Part shown: positions 15,256-22,510 of the stretch, piece by piece | How the letters are laid out: every line of letters starts with the position of its first letter | Numbering within the stretch: the first letter of the stretch is position 1 | DNA from: Lachnospiraceae bacterium UBA3641 | GTDB taxonomy: Bacteria; Bacillota; Clostridia; Lachnospirales; Lachnospiraceae | Assembly: GCA_002373875.1 (NCBI GenBank) | Contig: DFKQ01000040.1 | Coordinates: 1 to 23,568, forward strand | DNA length: 23,568 nucleotides | Direction of reading: 5' to 3' | Notes under the pieces: generated by a model | The model's database searches: none | What the model was told of the DNA's origin: nothing | The model's input: only the letters and a program-made list of their open reading frames with translations | Program-made: the position numbers and the translations under genes

Positions 15256-16639
15256 TAACATTATTTCAATAATCATGGTATTTGTGACAGCCATAGGTCT
15301 TGCGCAGGCAATCCGTTTGAATCCTGCCACCACGGTTATACTGGTGGTTGTTGCATTTGTGTTGTATGAGCTTATCCTGAATGCGGCAAATAACAATCCG
15401 TCCATACGCACGATGCTCTTTGTTACAAACGGGTTCATATTCGGCTTGTCACTTGCGGTGATCATTGATTTTAACAGGGGATGGCTGTCTGCGATAATAT
15501 GCCTTTTGAGTATGGGTTATAAATATATGATAGCCGAGGCAACAGTCACGCAGCATTCCCGTTCAAGGAACATATTTGTCATTCTGGTCAACGGATTTTT
15601 CTATTCGGCTATGTTTACAGTGGTTGAATGTCTGGCCTTTCAGGAGAATACGGTTGTTTTTGTAATGATCTATGTCGTAAGCTTTGCATTCTTTATGTGT
15701 TCGTATACGGCCTATAAGACCATGGGACCTGCCAAACGCAGATATCCCGCTTACGGAAGCACAGACGGAACAGGACATGATATGGGAAGCGACTGGAGAC
15801 ATATCGTCAAGAGGACAGTGAATTACGGAAGGCTTCTTAAGGATGAATTCGGCGATGCCCTGGATAAGTCGGGGGATACCTTCTCGGGTCTTATCAGGGA
15901 GCTTCGTAAGAAGATAGTTCCCGATTATGTGGATGAGAAGGACGGCAATGACGATATCAGGAAGGAACTGGATAAGTACAGATATAAGATCACTGAAATA
16001 GCAAGCCGTAACGAGCTTACGGAAAACGAACTGTCAATACTGGAGGGTATGATAGAGAAGCTTGATCAAATATATCATGATTATTACACGGACAGTACGG
16101 CAAAGCTTGAATATGAGATGCGGATAAACGATCTTAACGGTGATATAGAGATGCTTAAGAATACTATAAGCGTCAGAAAAGAACGTGAGATGGAAGACAG
16201 GATGAAGGAGGCCACACAGAACAGGAGAAGTCAGGCCCAGCAGGCAAGGCGCAAGAGAGAGCGCGAGGAGAGGGAGAAGAAGGAAGAGGAAGAGAGACGG
16301 GCCAGAGAAGAAAGCGAAAGAGCACAGTGGGAGGAAGAAGAGAGAAGATCGGCCGAGGAAGAGAAAAGAAGACGTGAAGAAGAAAAGCAGCGCCAGGAAA
16401 AGAGGAGGCGTGAGAGGAACGCAAGGTCAACCGGTAATACTTCGGGCAGCGGGAAGGAAAGTGCCAGGGTTGCAGGTGTTACCACCAAATATTTCAAAGG
16501 TTGTACTTCGATAGATGATCTGTCATTAAGATATAAGAAGCTGTGTCTTATCTATCATCCCGATTCGGGAAATGGAGATGTGGATACCTACATAGAACTC
16601 AAGGATGAGTACGAGATGCTTAAAAAGAGGCTTTCATAG
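15242..16639 (+). CDS. Membrane protein with charged coiled coil and C-terminal J domain
   Basis: A 465-residue protein of no named family that I recognise. Residues 1-160 contain about five or six hydrophobic segments. Residues 185-310 are mixed helical and charged. Residues 310-395 are an almost uninterrupted run of E, K and R, expected to be a long single helix or coiled coil. Residues about 415-463 form a compact J domain: KYFKGCTSIDDLSLRYKKLCLIYHPDSG, with HPD at 439-441 and a final helix YIELKDEYEMLKKRL. The HPD motif is needed to stimulate DnaK, so the protein probably recruits DnaK to the membrane. The ATG at 15242 overlaps the end of larC, implying translational coupling; an alternative start is Met12 at 15275. 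The next gene has its own promoter. Confidence 0.8.
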   Translation: MQKIDNIISIIMVFVTAIGLAQAIRLNPATTVILVVVAFVLYELILNAANNNPSIRTMLFVTNGFIFGLSLAVIIDFNRGWLSAIICLLSMGYKYMIAEATVTQHSRSRNIFVILVNGFFYSAMFTVVECLAFQENTVVFVMIYVVSFAFFMCSYTAYKTMGPAKRRYPAYGSTDGTGHDMGSDWRHIVKRTVNYGRLLKDEFGDALDKSGDTFSGLIRELRKKIVPDYVDEKDGNDDIRKELDKYRYKITEIASRNELTENELSILEGMIEKLDQIYHDYYTDSTAKLEYEMRINDLNGDIEMLKNTISVRKEREMEDRMKEATQNRRSQAQQARRKREREEREKKEEEERRAREESERAQWEEEERRSAEEEKRRREEEKQRQEKRRRERNARSTGNTSGSGKESARVAGVTTKYFKGCTSIDDLSLRYKKLCLIYHPDSGNGDVDTYIELKDEYEMLKKRLS

Positions 16640-16685
16640 AGCAGCTGTTGTGGTATGCGCATGGTCCCGGCACAAGGGATTGTAG

Positions 16686-16715
16686 TTGTGACCGTTAAGG
16701 TAAGTATGGTATACT
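16686..16715 (+). promoter_or_regulatory. Candidate promoter of gdpP-rplI-dnaB
   Basis: An extended -10 (TGG then TATACT, 16710-16715) with a -35 TTGTGA (16686-16691) at 18-base spacing. The leader to the gdpP start would be about 125 bases. It contains a perfect inverted repeat AAAATAC-tcc-GTATTTT (16779-16795) and a small CCGT/ACGG hairpin close to the ribosome site. No known riboswitch was recognised. Confidence 0.5.
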
Positions 16716-16849
16716 TTATTGGTTGGAAATAATATAGTGAATGAAATTTTTATTTCGTGTAACTATTCAGAGCAGGCTCAAAATACTCCGTATTTTTCGC
16801 TGGTTTGGGATTCATCTACCGTGGTCTTACGGATGAACGAGGAAGCATC

Positions 16850-18895
16850 ATGAGCAGAAATATGGGATTTAAGGGTCAGGTGCGTAGTTATGTACTGTGG
16901 CCTTTACTGTTTTCCGTATTGTTGATCCTATTTAATGTTATCATATATTTTGTTGATCGCAGGTCAGGTTTTGTTACCACGATCTTCGTTATCATTTATC
17001 TTGCGGTCGCACTGATCTTCTATTTCAGAAGCCGTACCCTTGTATTAAATGAGTTTGTCAGTTTTGCAACAAGATACGGGCAGGTTCAACGTCAGCTGCT
17101 GAGGGATCTGGAGGTGCCCTATGCACTCCTTGATGATTCCGGCAAGATAATATGGACCAATGAAGCCTTTGAAGAGACCCTTGGGATACGGCGCGACTTA
17201 AGGAAGTCAATATCCTCCGTCATACCGGCCATTACCAAAAATCAGTTGCCGGGTATGGAGAGTGAGACCGAGATGATGATAAAGCATGATGACAGGGATT
17301 TCAGGATCAGTATGAAGAAGGTCTCCCTGTTATCGATCATGGCCGAGTCGGAAATAGTGGAATCATTTGACAGTGACTCCTATATCATTGCTCTCTTTAT
17401 GTTTGACGAGACCCTGATCAACCGGCTGCAGATCGAGAATGACGAGCAGAAGCTGTCCGTAACCCTTATATACATCGACAATTTCGATGAGGCTCTGTCA
17501 AGTATAGAGGAGGTCAGGCGTTCGCTTCTTGTGGCCCTCATTGACAGGAAGATCAATAAATATATGTCTTCCTATGACGGACTGGTCAAGAAGCTTGAGA
17601 AGGATAAATATCTGGTCCTTCTTAAGAAGAAATACTTAAAGAATCTGTGTGAGAACAGGTTCGGGCTGCTGGAGGACGTTAAGACCGTAAACATCGGGAA
17701 TGAGATGTCTGTTACACTCAGTATCGGAGTCGGTACCGAGGCGGGCTCTTATCTTAAAAATTATGAATATGCCAGGACTGCCATAGATCTTGCCCTTGGC
17801 CGCGGAGGAGACCAGGCGGTGGTCAAGACTCCCGAGAACATCACCTATTACGGCGGCAAGAGTCAGGTGTCTGAGAAGAATACCCGTGTTAAGGCCCGTG
17901 TTAAGGCACACGCACTTCGTGAGATAATAGAGGGTGCCGATAAGATAATCGTTATGGGCCATAAGATGCCTGATGTCGATGCCTTCGGATCTGCAGTGGG
18001 AGTGTTCCGTGCAGCCAAATCATTCGGCAAGAAGGTACATATTGTCGTGAATGAGGTAACGACCTCGATAAGGCCGATCTACGAATCCATGATAAGCTCG
18101 GGGGAATATGATGATGATCTGATATTTAACAGTATGCAGGCACTGGAGGCGGTGGATCCTCATACCGCACTTGTTGTGGTCGATGTAAACAGGCCCAGCC
18201 GTACCGAATGCGCCGACCTTATAAGCAGATGTAAGACAATAGTGGTATTGGATCACCACAGGCAGGGATCGGAAAGGATAGACAATGCGACCCTTTCGTA
18301 TATCGAACCCTATGCCTCGTCGGCATCGGAAATGGTTGCGGAGATCCTCCAGTACATAAGTGAGGATATCAAGCTTAAGCCCATAGAGGCTGATGCGCTT
18401 TATTCCGGTATGATGGTGGATACAAATAACTTCCTCTCTAAGACCGGTGTACGTACCTTTGAGGCGGCTGCGTATCTTAGAAGGAACGGAGCGGATGTGA
18501 CCCGTGTACGTAAGCTTTTCCGAACGGATATGGATTCCTACAGGGCACGTACCGATGCCGTAAGGAACTTCGAGGTGTTTGATAATAAATATGCAATTTC
18601 CCTCTTTGACGGAGAGGGTATTGATTCTCCGACAGTCATCGGGGCGCAGGCTGCCAATGAGCTTCTTAATATCAACGGAGTCAAGGCATCCTTTGTACTT
18701 ACCGATTACAATAATATGATCTATATTTCGGCCAGATCGATAGATGAAGTCAATGTCCAGATAATAATGGAGCGTCTGGGTGGGGGAGGCCATCTTAATA
18801 TTGCAGGGGCCCAGCTTGAGAATATGGGACTGGCAGATGCAAGAAACCTGCTTATGGAGACGCTGGAAAACATGCAGAAGGAAGGTGCTATATAA
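16850..18895 (+). CDS. gdpP: GdpP, cyclic-di-AMP phosphodiesterase
   Basis: Hydrolyses c-di-AMP to pApA at the membrane, affecting cell-wall and potassium homeostasis. I chose the ATG at 16850 (681 residues; GAGGA 6 bases upstream) rather than a TTG at 16805 that adds 15 residues without a ribosome site. Order: two transmembrane segments (about 12-35 and 41-60), PAS domain (about 85-190), a degenerate GGDEF domain (about 200-335, no GGDEF motif), then DHH (HKMPDVDAFGSAVG at 371-384, VDVNRP around D445, DHH at 468-470, VDTNNF at 523-528) and DHHA1 ending in GGGGHLNIAGAQ (644-655). All catalytic metal-ligand motifs are present. rplI begins on the base after its stop codon. The gdpP-rplI-dnaB order is a conserved Firmicute arrangement. 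Confidence 0.97.
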   Translation: MSRNMGFKGQVRSYVLWPLLFSVLLILFNVIIYFVDRRSGFVTTIFVIIYLAVALIFYFRSRTLVLNEFVSFATRYGQVQRQLLRDLEVPYALLDDSGKIIWTNEAFEETLGIRRDLRKSISSVIPAITKNQLPGMESETEMMIKHDDRDFRISMKKVSLLSIMAESEIVESFDSDSYIIALFMFDETLINRLQIENDEQKLSVTLIYIDNFDEALSSIEEVRRSLLVALIDRKINKYMSSYDGLVKKLEKDKYLVLLKKKYLKNLCENRFGLLEDVKTVNIGNEMSVTLSIGVGTEAGSYLKNYEYARTAIDLALGRGGDQAVVKTPENITYYGGKSQVSEKNTRVKARVKAHALREIIEGADKIIVMGHKMPDVDAFGSAVGVFRAAKSFGKKVHIVVNEVTTSIRPIYESMISSGEYDDDLIFNSMQALEAVDPHTALVVVDVNRPSRTECADLISRCKTIVVLDHHRQGSERIDNATLSYIEPYASSASEMVAEILQYISEDIKLKPIEADALYSGMMVDTNNFLSKTGVRTFEAAAYLRRNGADVTRVRKLFRTDMDSYRARTDAVRNFEVFDNKYAISLFDGEGIDSPTVIGAQAANELLNINGVKASFVLTDYNNMIYISARSIDEVNVQIIMERLGGGGHLNIAGAQLENMGLADARNLLMETLENMQKEGAI

Positions 18896-19342
18896 ATGAA
18901 GGTGATTTTGCTTGAAGATGTTAAGTCCCTTGGAAAAAAGGGAGATGTTGTGGATGTCAGTGACGGATACGCCAAGAACTTCCTGCTGACCAGGAAAAAG
19001 GGAGTGGAGGCAAACAGTAAAAACTTAAACGATCTTAAGCTTAAAAAGGCCAATGACGAGAAGATTGCCGCAAAGAACTTACAGGATGCCAAAGACCTGG
19101 CGGCATTACTTGAAGAGAAGACGGTTGTTGTGAAGCTTAAGGCCGGTGAAGGCGGTAAGACCTTCGGCTCCGTATCCAGTAAGGAAATAGCCGAGGAGGC
19201 AAAGCTTCAGCATGGTCTCGATATAGATAAGAAGAAGATCGTGATAAATGATCCCATCAAAAGTCTGGGTACTTATGAAGTTACGATTAAGCTGCATCCC
19301 AAGGTATCGGGCAGGCTTAAGGTTAAGGTTATGGAAGAATAA
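18896..19342 (+). CDS. rplI: 50S ribosomal protein L9
   Basis: A 148-residue protein with the L9 signature near the N-terminus (GKKGDVVDVSDGYAKNFL, residues 13-30), a central charged helix (about 40-75) and the C-terminal rRNA-binding domain (GKTFGSVSSKEIAEE, LGTYEVTIKLHPKV). Length is the family norm. The ATG directly follows the gdpP stop codon, and its ribosome site AGGAAGG lies inside the end of gdpP, so the two are translationally coupled. dnaB starts 22 bases after its stop. Confidence 0.99.
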   Translation: MKVILLEDVKSLGKKGDVVDVSDGYAKNFLLTRKKGVEANSKNLNDLKLKKANDEKIAAKNLQDAKDLAALLEEKTVVVKLKAGEGGKTFGSVSSKEIAEEAKLQHGLDIDKKKIVINDPIKSLGTYEVTIKLHPKVSGRLKVKVMEE

Positions 19343-19364
19343 GTTTTAAAATGGAGGCTGCACG

Positions 19365-20696
19365 GTGAGTGATGCAGTAATAAAGAGGATAATGCCTCAT
19401 GATGCGGAAGCGGAGCAGTCGGTCATAGGCAGCATGCTCATGGATAAGGATGCGATCGCGGTCGCATCCGGAATACTTAATAAGGATGATTTCTACGAGA
19501 AACAGTATGGCATTTTGTTCGGTGCCATGGTTGACCTCTATAACAGCTCAAGACCCGTCGATCTTGTTACCCTTAAGGCCAGGCTTCAGGAAATGGATGT
19601 TCCCGAGGAAATAAGCAATATGGAGTATATGGTGGACATAGTCAATAACACATATACTTCGGCGAATATCAGGGAATATGCGGGTATCGTGAGTGATAAG
19701 GCCATACTCCGCAAGCTTATCAGGTTTAATGAGGAGATCAGCAACGAATGCTATAATCCCAAGGAATCTACGGACGAGATACTGGCCGAGGCCGAGAAAA
19801 AGATATTCAATATCGTATCAAGGCGCGGCGGTGATGACTTTGTACCCATACGTAAGATAGTGCTGGACGCGCTGGATCATATAAGCATAGTATCGAAGAA
19901 TAAGGGCAATGTAACCGGTGTGGCGACGGGATTTACCGACCTTGATTATAAGACGGCCGGGCTTCAGCCCTCGGATCTTGTGCTGATCGCTGCACGTCCT
20001 TCCATGGGTAAAACGGCATTTGTGTTAAACATAGCCCAGCATATATGCTTTAAGGACAATAAGTGTGCGGCTGTTTTCTCCCTTGAGATGAGTAAGGAGC
20101 AGCTTATCAACAGGCTTCTGTCCCTTGAGTCAAGGGTCGATTCCCAGGCTATAAGAACGGGATCGATGAAGGACGGTGATTGGGAGAGTATAATCGAGGG
20201 CGCCGAGACCATCGCAAAGTCAAAACTTATAATTGACGATACACCGGGTATCTCCATAGGTGAGCTCAGGTCCAAATGCAGGAAATACCATCAGGAAAAT
20301 GAACTGTCGATCGTTATAATAGATTATCTGCAGCTTATGACAGGTAACGGCAGGGCAGATTCAAGACAGCAGGAGATATCTGAGATATCGAGATCATTAA
20401 AGGCGTTGGCAAGGGAGCTTAATGTTCCGGTGGTTGCCCTGTCCCAGCTGTCGCGTGCGGTTGAAAAGAGAGACGATCATCGTCCCATGCTGTCCGATCT
20501 TCGTGAGTCGGGAGCCATAGAACAGGATGCGGATGTGGTCATGTTCCTCTACAGGGACGATTACTATAATAAGGAGTCGGATAAGAGGGGAATAGCGGAG
20601 GTCATAATAGCCAAGCAGCGTAACGGCCCGATAGGAACCGTGGAGCTGGTATGGCTGCCGGATTATACCAAATTCGCAAACATGGCGAAAAAGTGA
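19365..20696 (+). CDS. dnaB: Replicative DNA helicase DnaB
   Basis: Hexameric 5'-3' helicase that unwinds the replication fork; called DnaC in Bacillus. The 443-residue product has the N-terminal helical domain (PHDAEAEQSVIGSMLMD, 11-27), a linker and a RecA-like core: Walker A ARPSMGKT (210-217), H2 region FSLEMSKEQL (238-247), Walker B IIDYLQLM (318-325), VALSQLSRAVEKRDDHRPMLSDLRESGAIEQDADVV-type motif (358-392), and the arginine-finger region KQRNGPIG. The start is GTG, supported by GGAGG with a 7-base gap. It has no intein. It ends 16 bases before a strong terminator, closing the operon. Confidence 0.99.
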   Translation: MSDAVIKRIMPHDAEAEQSVIGSMLMDKDAIAVASGILNKDDFYEKQYGILFGAMVDLYNSSRPVDLVTLKARLQEMDVPEEISNMEYMVDIVNNTYTSANIREYAGIVSDKAILRKLIRFNEEISNECYNPKESTDEILAEAEKKIFNIVSRRGGDDFVPIRKIVLDALDHISIVSKNKGNVTGVATGFTDLDYKTAGLQPSDLVLIAARPSMGKTAFVLNIAQHICFKDNKCAAVFSLEMSKEQLINRLLSLESRVDSQAIRTGSMKDGDWESIIEGAETIAKSKLIIDDTPGISIGELRSKCRKYHQENELSIVIIDYLQLMTGNGRADSRQQEISEISRSLKALARELNVPVVALSQLSRAVEKRDDHRPMLSDLRESGAIEQDADVVMFLYRDDYYNKESDKRGIAEVIIAKQRNGPIGTVELVWLPDYTKFANMAKK

Positions 20697-20712
20697 GAAA
20701 AACCCTCAGCAC

Positions 20713-20772
20713 CACAAGAAGAAAAAACAGACCCTCATGCTTGCATGAAAGGGTCTGTTTTTTCTTCTTGTG
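20713..20772. terminator. Long symmetric bidirectional terminator between dnaB and the ferredoxin gene
   Basis: A perfect 23-bp inverted repeat: arms 20713-20735 and 20750-20772, each reading CACAAGAAG, A6, CAGACCCT. The 14-base centre itself pairs (CATGC-TT-GCATG). The A6/T6 run lies inside the arms, so either strand ends in CAGACCCT...AGGGTCTG followed by TTTTTTCTTCTTG. This serves dnaB on the plus strand and the pflA-ferredoxin unit on the minus strand. Confidence 0.92.
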
Positions 20773-20774
20773 AA

Positions 20775-20827
20775 GTAGGCGAGTGCTTGACGAGCCTACG
20801 CATCGAAAGTGCGGAGCACTTGAGATG
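20775..20827. other. Two hairpins between the terminator and the ferredoxin stop
   Basis: GTAGGC (20775-20780) pairs with GCCTAC (20794-20799). Right after it, AAGTGC-GGA-GCACTT (20807-20821) sits inside an outer CATC/GATG pair (20801-20804 and 20824-20827). Both lie in the 3' untranslated part of the minus-strand ferredoxin transcript. There are no U-runs, so they may protect the 3' end or be repeat remnants; function unknown. Confidence 0.55.
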
Positions 20828-20842
20828 GTGCTTATTTCACTA

Positions 20843-21013
20843 TCAGTCTGCCTCGATAGCTCCAACAGGACATGCTCCTGCGCAAGCACCACAGCTGACA
20901 CACTTATCGGGATCGATCTCGAACTTGCCATCACCTGCCGAGATAGCGCCTACAGGGCACTGAGCCTCACAAGTACCGCAGCTGATACAAGAATCACCTA
21001 TACAATAAGCCAT
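20843..21013 (-). CDS. Small 2x[4Fe-4S] ferredoxin
   Basis: A 56-residue ferredoxin read from the minus strand. The first cluster motif is CISCGTCEAQCP (Cys 9, 12, 15, 19), the second CVSCGACAGACP (Cys 38, 41, 44, 48), each followed by VGAI. This is the classic clostridial-type low-potential electron carrier, cytoplasmic. A strong ribosome site AAAGGAGGG ends 7 bases before the ATG. It lies 73 bases downstream of pflA on the same strand; a perfect -10 TATAAT at 21048-21053 (minus strand) without a good -35 could give it a separate transcript. Such ferredoxins serve pyruvate:ferredoxin oxidoreductase, hydrogenase and, possibly, reduction of radical-SAM enzymes such as PflA. Confidence 0.95.
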   Translation of the reverse strand: MAYCIGDSCISCGTCEAQCPVGAISAGDGKFEIDPDKCVSCGACAGACPVGAIEAD

Positions 21014-21086
21014 AGCATTACCCTCCTTTATATAATCCGTTGTAAGAATTATAACCCAAGGGTCCGCTGTTAGTACACGCTAAAAT

Positions 21087-21839
21087 TCATTTAAGTGATG
21101 CCCGTCTCTTTCTTATTCCGTTAAGAATGACCTCTTTTTTCTTGATCACCTCATTCTTGTCCATGGCAGGTACACCCTTAAGAGGATAGTCATATCCCAG
21201 CTTCTCGTACTTGACAACACCCATTGTATGATAGGGCAGGACATCGAGAGCCTTAAGGTTATGAAGACCTCCTATAAAGAAGCCAAGCTTATAGAGATAT
21301 TCGTCATCATCGGTATACCCCGGAACGACAACATGCCTTATCCAGATGTCCACATCCTTGGTATCAAGGTATTCGGCAAAGGCTAAGATACCGTCGTTTG
21401 GCTGGGAAGTAAGTTCCTTGTGCTTCTCGGGATCGATATGCTTGATATCGAGCATCACGAGATTTGTAAGCTCCATGAGTTTATCAAGCTTCTCGATCAA
21501 GGGAGCATTGCCGGGCTTAAAGGCAATGCCTGAGGAATCGATACAGGTATGTACATTATCCTTCTTGGCCAGAGTAAAGAGGTCGATAAGAAAGTCAATC
21601 TGCATGAGTGGTTCACCGCCCGTTACGGTGATACCGCCTGTCTTATAGAAGGGTTCATTTCTCTTATACTGGGCATAAACCTCTTCGGGTGTCATCTCAG
21701 TCCCGCCAACCATGGCCCAGGTATCGGGATTGTGGCAGTAGAGGCACCTCATGGGACAGCCCTGTACGAATACGACAAAACGTGTACCCGGCCCGTCAAC
21801 GGTTCCGAAGGATTCAAGTGAATGTATTCTTCCGTTCAT
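21087..21839 (-). CDS. pflA: Pyruvate formate-lyase activating enzyme (radical SAM)
   Basis: Generates the glycyl radical on pyruvate formate-lyase using S-adenosylmethionine and a [4Fe-4S] cluster. The 250-residue product shows IHSLESFGTVDGPGTRFVVF, the cluster motif CPMRCLYC (Cys 28, 32, 35), HNPDTW, GGEP at 74-77 (VTGGEPL), DSSG, MLDIKHID and the C-terminal WIRHVVVPGYTDDDE. Length is normal. AAAGGAG lies 10 bases before the ATG. pflB usually neighbours pflA, but none is present within the window; the upstream region is 850 bases of non-coding DNA. It might activate another glycyl-radical enzyme, but the sequence fits canonical PflA best. A candidate promoter and a palindrome lie upstream. 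Confidence 0.96.
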   Translation of the reverse strand: MNGRIHSLESFGTVDGPGTRFVVFVQGCPMRCLYCHNPDTWAMVGGTEMTPEEVYAQYKRNEPFYKTGGITVTGGEPLMQIDFLIDLFTLAKKDNVHTCIDSSGIAFKPGNAPLIEKLDKLMELTNLVMLDIKHIDPEKHKELTSQPNDGILAFAEYLDTKDVDIWIRHVVVPGYTDDDEYLYKLGFFIGGLHNLKALDVLPYHTMGVVKYEKLGYDYPLKGVPAMDKNEVIKKKEVILNGIRKRRASLK

Positions 21840-21883
21840 AGCTGGTCGTCTCCTTTATTCGAATTTGGGAGTTTATATTCAGG

Positions 21884-21906
21884 GTGAAGGGATCTGATCC
21901 GTTCAC
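21884..21906. promoter_or_regulatory. 23-bp near-perfect palindrome in the pflA leader
   Basis: GTGAA-g-GGATC-t-GATCC-g-TTCAC: both 5-base half-site pairs match exactly, with one mismatched pair and a single central base. It lies just downstream of the predicted pflA transcription start (about 21915), so it could be a repressor operator or an mRNA stem-loop. The spacing does not fit Rex or FNR boxes. Confidence 0.6.
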
Positions 21907-21921
21907 TATATATACATAAGG

Positions 21922-21950
21922 ATTATAACATATATATGGAAAACAGTGAA
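21922..21950 (-). promoter_or_regulatory. Candidate pflA promoter
   Basis: Minus-strand -10 TATAAT (21922-21927) and -35 TTCACT (21945-21950) with 17-base spacing. It gives a leader of about 75 bases that contains the 23-bp palindrome. Confidence 0.6.
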
Positions 21951-21989
21951 AGAATTACAGCGTATTTCTTTGCTGTTAAATAAGAGTGT

Positions 21990-22096
21990 AATAAAACGAC
22001 CCGGCTTGCATGAAGGTCTGTCTTATAATCATTAATAAACACCCGCTTGAAACGAAATGTTGATCGGGAGGACAGAACATGCCGGATCGTTTTATT
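21990..22096. repeat. 107-base element bounded by a ~26-base imperfect inverted repeat
   Basis: The left arm begins AATAAAACGACCCGGC (21990-22005) and the right arm ends GCCGGATCGTTTTATT (22081-22096); the pairing continues inward (left GTCTGTC, right GACAGAAC) with a short bulge. A small CCCG/CGGG stem lies in the centre. Both outer ends carry GTTTTATT in the outgoing direction, so it could act as a weak two-way terminator, a folded small RNA or a non-autonomous repeat. It holds a GCTTGCATGAAGGTCTGT stretch nearly identical to part of the dnaB terminator at 20739. Confidence 0.6.
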
Positions 22097-22300
22097 CCCA
22101 TTTAAGGTATTAATTTTGCACTGGTTTTGAACCGGACTTTTACCCTTTAAGTACAGCATATGTTAACGGTTACGTTCGTGATACAAGCTGTGTCCGGTGA
22201 AGGCTTCCTTTGCGTGTAAGAATAATAAATAAGGTTTACGTTAAGATCGTCGGATTAACGACTGATTATGGAATTATTTTACTTTTATGCACTCTTGGAG
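22097..22300. other. Non-coding stretch, no feature recognised
   Basis: Part of the 850-base pflA-mecA gap. No open frame with a ribosome site, no family-like peptide and no strong promoter are visible. There is only a short CGTTA/TAACG inverted repeat near 22231-22252. Confidence 0.5.
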
Positions 22301-22395
22301 AAAAGTGTCATCTACTGAGTAAAACTGACAGCCTTACGGCTTAGACACCTGAAAAGAATTCAGGCGCAGAGTAGTGCCGAAACTCGCACACTACT
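22301..22395. other. Cluster of hairpins, possible structured RNA or transposon end remnant
   Basis: Four potential stems in 95 bases: GTGTC (22305-22309) with GACAC (22344-22348), enclosing AGCC-ttac-GGCT (22330-22341); CCTGAA (22348-22353) with TTCAGG (22359-22364); and AGTAGTG (22370-22376) with CACTACT (22389-22395). CTACT at 22312 could alternatively pair with AGTAG at 22370. The unit TGTCA...TGACA at 22306-22330 also resembles the TGTCA-ended termini of some IS elements. No known riboswitch family matched by eye. Confidence 0.4.
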
Positions 22396-22510
22396 GGAAA
22401 AAAACTCAAATATGCGGTAAAATATATATGAGTAAAGATATTCTTACGACCCTCCTTTCGTTACTGATTACGAAGGAAGTCTTCGGGGGTTATGGTACAA
22501 CATGGAGGGG

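Noticed and set aside
21884..21906. Rex, FNR or CRP box
   Set aside because: The half sites GTGAA/TTCAC are separated by 13 bases, which does not fit the spacings of these regulators.
21923..22159. 78-codon minus-strand frame in the pflA-mecA gap
   Set aside because: It spans the inverted-repeat element and the pflA promoter, has no ribosome site and its peptide shows no family features.
22301..22395. Known riboswitch (c-di-GMP, c-di-AMP, purine, guanidine, fluoride, ZTP)
   Set aside because: None of the conserved core motifs that I remember for these classes are present.
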